Below are positions 6,376 to 7,373 of a stretch of DNA of 7,373 nt, piece by piece; the stretch's first letter is position 1; each line of letters begins with the position of its first letter. Both the position numbers and the translations under genes were made by a program. Where the stretch lies: the NCBI GenBank assembly GCA_017303565.1, contig JAFLCM010000120.1:1-7373 (forward strand), given 5' to 3'. Source of the stretch: Planctomycetota bacterium (GTDB lineage Bacteria; Planctomycetota; Phycisphaerae; Phycisphaerales; UBA1924). Below the pieces are notes generated by a model, which saw nothing but the letters and a program-made list of their open reading frames with translations, was not told where the DNA came from and ran no database searches.

Positions 6376-6391
6376 TTCAGAAGTTTCTGAA
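6376..6391. promoter_or_regulatory. Perfect 16-base palindrome TTCAGAA-GT-TTCTGAA, candidate operator
   Basis: Seven-base perfect arms around a two-base centre, A/T-rich in otherwise very GC-rich DNA. It ends nine bases before the aldehyde dehydrogenase ATG (6401) and lies 141 bases before the desaturase start. Size, symmetry and position fit the binding site of a dimeric repressor acting on the plus-strand gene, perhaps also on the divergent operon. The arms are too close to form a stable RNA terminator. The protein that binds is unknown. Confidence 0.5.
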
Positions 6392-6400
6392 ACCAATACA

Positions 6401-7373
6401 ATGCCACCGATGCACGCACCGGAGCCGACATCCGGGTTTCCCCTGACGGAACGTCTCTCCTGGCTGCGGCGGTTCCGAGCGCTGGTCGCCGGGGACGCCG
6501 AGGCGCTGTGCCGCCTCATCCGAAAGGACATGGGCAAGCCCGAGCGCGAGGCGATCGTTCAGGACGTGGTTCCCCTGCTGTCCGCGTGCACCTGGCACCT
6601 GCGCCATGCCCCGCGCCTTCTCGCCGAGCGTTCGCTCGGCTGGGGCGGCATCTGGACCATCGGCCAGCGGCACCGCGTGCTCCGCGCCCCGTTGGGACAC
6701 GTGGCGATCATCGCCACCTGGAACTACCCGGTTCAACTGCTCGGCGTGCAGCTGGTTCAGGCCCTCCTCGCGGGCAACCGCGTCACGGTCAAACCCAGCG
6801 AATCAGCCCTCCTGAGCCAGAACCGTCTGCTTGATTTCGCGCTCGAAGCAGCGCCGCCCGGGGGATATCTCAACCGAACCGAAGCCACCCGCGAGGCCGG
6901 CCCCGCGATGCTCCGTTCGCGTCGATTCGACCATGTTGTCTTCACCGGGTCGACCGGCGTGGGCCGCTCCATCGCCGAATGGGCCGCGGGGACGCTAACG
7001 CCGACCACGCTGGAACTGTCCGGGCGTGACAGCGCCCTGGTGCTCGACGACGCCGACCCGGAACTCGCCGCCCGCTCCATCTGGGCGGGCGTGGTGATGA
7101 ACGCGGGCCAGACGTGCATGGCCCCGCGCCGGGCGCTCGTCGATCGGGGCGTGTACGCGGACTTCGTGGCCCACCTCGCCGCCCGCGCCGCCGCCGCCAA
7201 GCCCCTCGAACTGGTCTCGCCCGAGTCGGCGACCCGTCTGGATGACCTCCTGTCTCGCTCGCTCCCCCGTTCCGGGGGGCGCGGCCCGCGGCTGCTGTCG
7301 GGTGTCCGCGAGCGCGCCAGCGGCAGGCGCTTCACGCCCGTCGCCCTGCTGGACTGCCGCGGCGACGAGCCGC
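6401..7373 (+). CDS. Aldehyde dehydrogenase family protein (class 3-like), N-terminal part; runs off the right edge
   Basis: NAD(P)-dependent oxidation of an aldehyde to a carboxylic acid. The frame is open from the ATG at 6401 to the window end, 324 residues of a protein that is probably about 430-460 long. Seen in order: the N-terminal helices with RKDMGKPEREA (41-51), the oxyanion-hole ATWNYP with N108 (105-110), cofactor-binding VKPSES with K131, FTGSTGVG (181-188), the general base E205 in LELSGRD, and the nucleophile C239 in NAGQTCMAPR (234-243). All catalytic residues are present. Absence of an extended N-terminus and the ALDH3-like length suggest the group that includes staphylococcal AldH/CrtNc, which oxidises the terminal aldehyde of C30 carotenoids. 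With the divergent desaturase next door, a carotenoid aldehyde is a reasonable substrate guess, but a fatty or retinal-like aldehyde is equally allowed. An in-frame ATG at 6410 is an alternative start; neither has a clear ribosome-binding site. Confidence 0.92.
   Translation, partial: MPPMHAPEPTSGFPLTERLSWLRRFRALVAGDAEALCRLIRKDMGKPEREAIVQDVVPLLSACTWHLRHAPRLLAERSLGWGGIWTIGQRHRVLRAPLGHVAIIATWNYPVQLLGVQLVQALLAGNRVTVKPSESALLSQNRLLDFALEAAPPGGYLNRTEATREAGPAMLRSRRFDHVVFTGSTGVGRSIAEWAAGTLTPTTLELSGRDSALVLDDADPELAARSIWAGVVMNAGQTCMAPRRALVDRGVYADFVAHLAARAAAAKPLELVSPESATRLDDLLSRSLPRSGGRGPRLLSGVRERASGRRFTPVALLDCRGDEP

Larger units (their letters stand above)
6236..6400. promoter_or_regulatory. Divergent promoter/operator region between the desaturase operon and the aldehyde dehydrogenase
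   Basis: 165 bases between two head-to-head genes, so it must hold the operon promoter on the minus strand and probably one on the plus strand. I find no convincing sigma70 -35/-10 pair in either direction and no clear Shine-Dalgarno before either start. Three inverted repeats lie at 6337-6348, 6355-6370 and 6376-6391, with centres about 20 and 21 bases apart, near two helical turns. Related carotenoid and photolyase sets in other bacteria are known to be controlled by MerR-type B12 photoreceptors (LitR/CarH) or by ECF sigma/anti-sigma pairs (ChrR, CarQ). No such regulator gene is in this window, and I cannot match the repeats to those operators. Confidence 0.6.

Noticed and set aside
6376..6391. 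The palindrome as an intrinsic terminator
   Set aside because: A two-base centre cannot form a hairpin loop without opening several pairs, the stem is A/T-rich and no T tract follows.

Overview
This is GC-rich DNA in which third codon positions are mostly G or C, so long open frames appear on the wrong strand throughout. Ribosome-binding sites are mostly weak. One product is a lipoprotein, and the pigment and repair enzymes are of bacterial type, so the source is a high-GC bacterium, probably Gram-negative. Planctomycetota would fit the pairing of a CrtI/CrtN-type desaturase with an aldehyde dehydrogenase, but the sequence does not fix the phylum. Myxococcota, Gemmatimonadota or Proteobacteria are not excluded.

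Layout: bases 6235 down to 1 carry seven minus-strand genes in one direction, in transcription order. They are a CrtI-family carotenoid desaturase (6235-4646), a short-chain dehydrogenase (4649-3903), a thioredoxin-fold CPFC redox protein (3906-3376), a SOUL-domain lipoprotein (3346-2582), a four-helix membrane protein (2585-2139), an FeS-containing (6-4) photolyase/cryptochrome (2142-577), and the N-terminal third of a class I CPD photolyase (492 to beyond base 1). Four of the six junctions are 4-base start/stop overlaps (GTGA once, ATGA three times). The other two are a 29-base gap holding a good ribosome-binding site and an 84-base C-rich gap (mRNA sense) before the CPD photolyase. This looks like one operon. 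A 165-base intergenic region with several inverted repeats (6236-6400) separates it from a divergent aldehyde dehydrogenase (6401 to beyond 7373).

How the genes may work together: the set reads as a light and photo-oxidative stress module. The desaturase makes the chromophore of a carotenoid that quenches singlet oxygen. The two photolyases cover the two main UV lesions in DNA (CPD and 6-4 products). The CPFC protein, the SOUL lipoprotein and the membrane protein are candidates for redox, tetrapyrrole or envelope functions under the same stress. The dehydrogenase and the divergent aldehyde dehydrogenase are candidates for tailoring the ends of the carotenoid. The individual families are known. 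The least explained parts are the dehydrogenase with Ile in place of its catalytic Tyr, the exported SOUL protein translationally coupled to the membrane protein, and the palindromes in the divergent promoter region. No mobile element, RNA gene or CRISPR array was seen.
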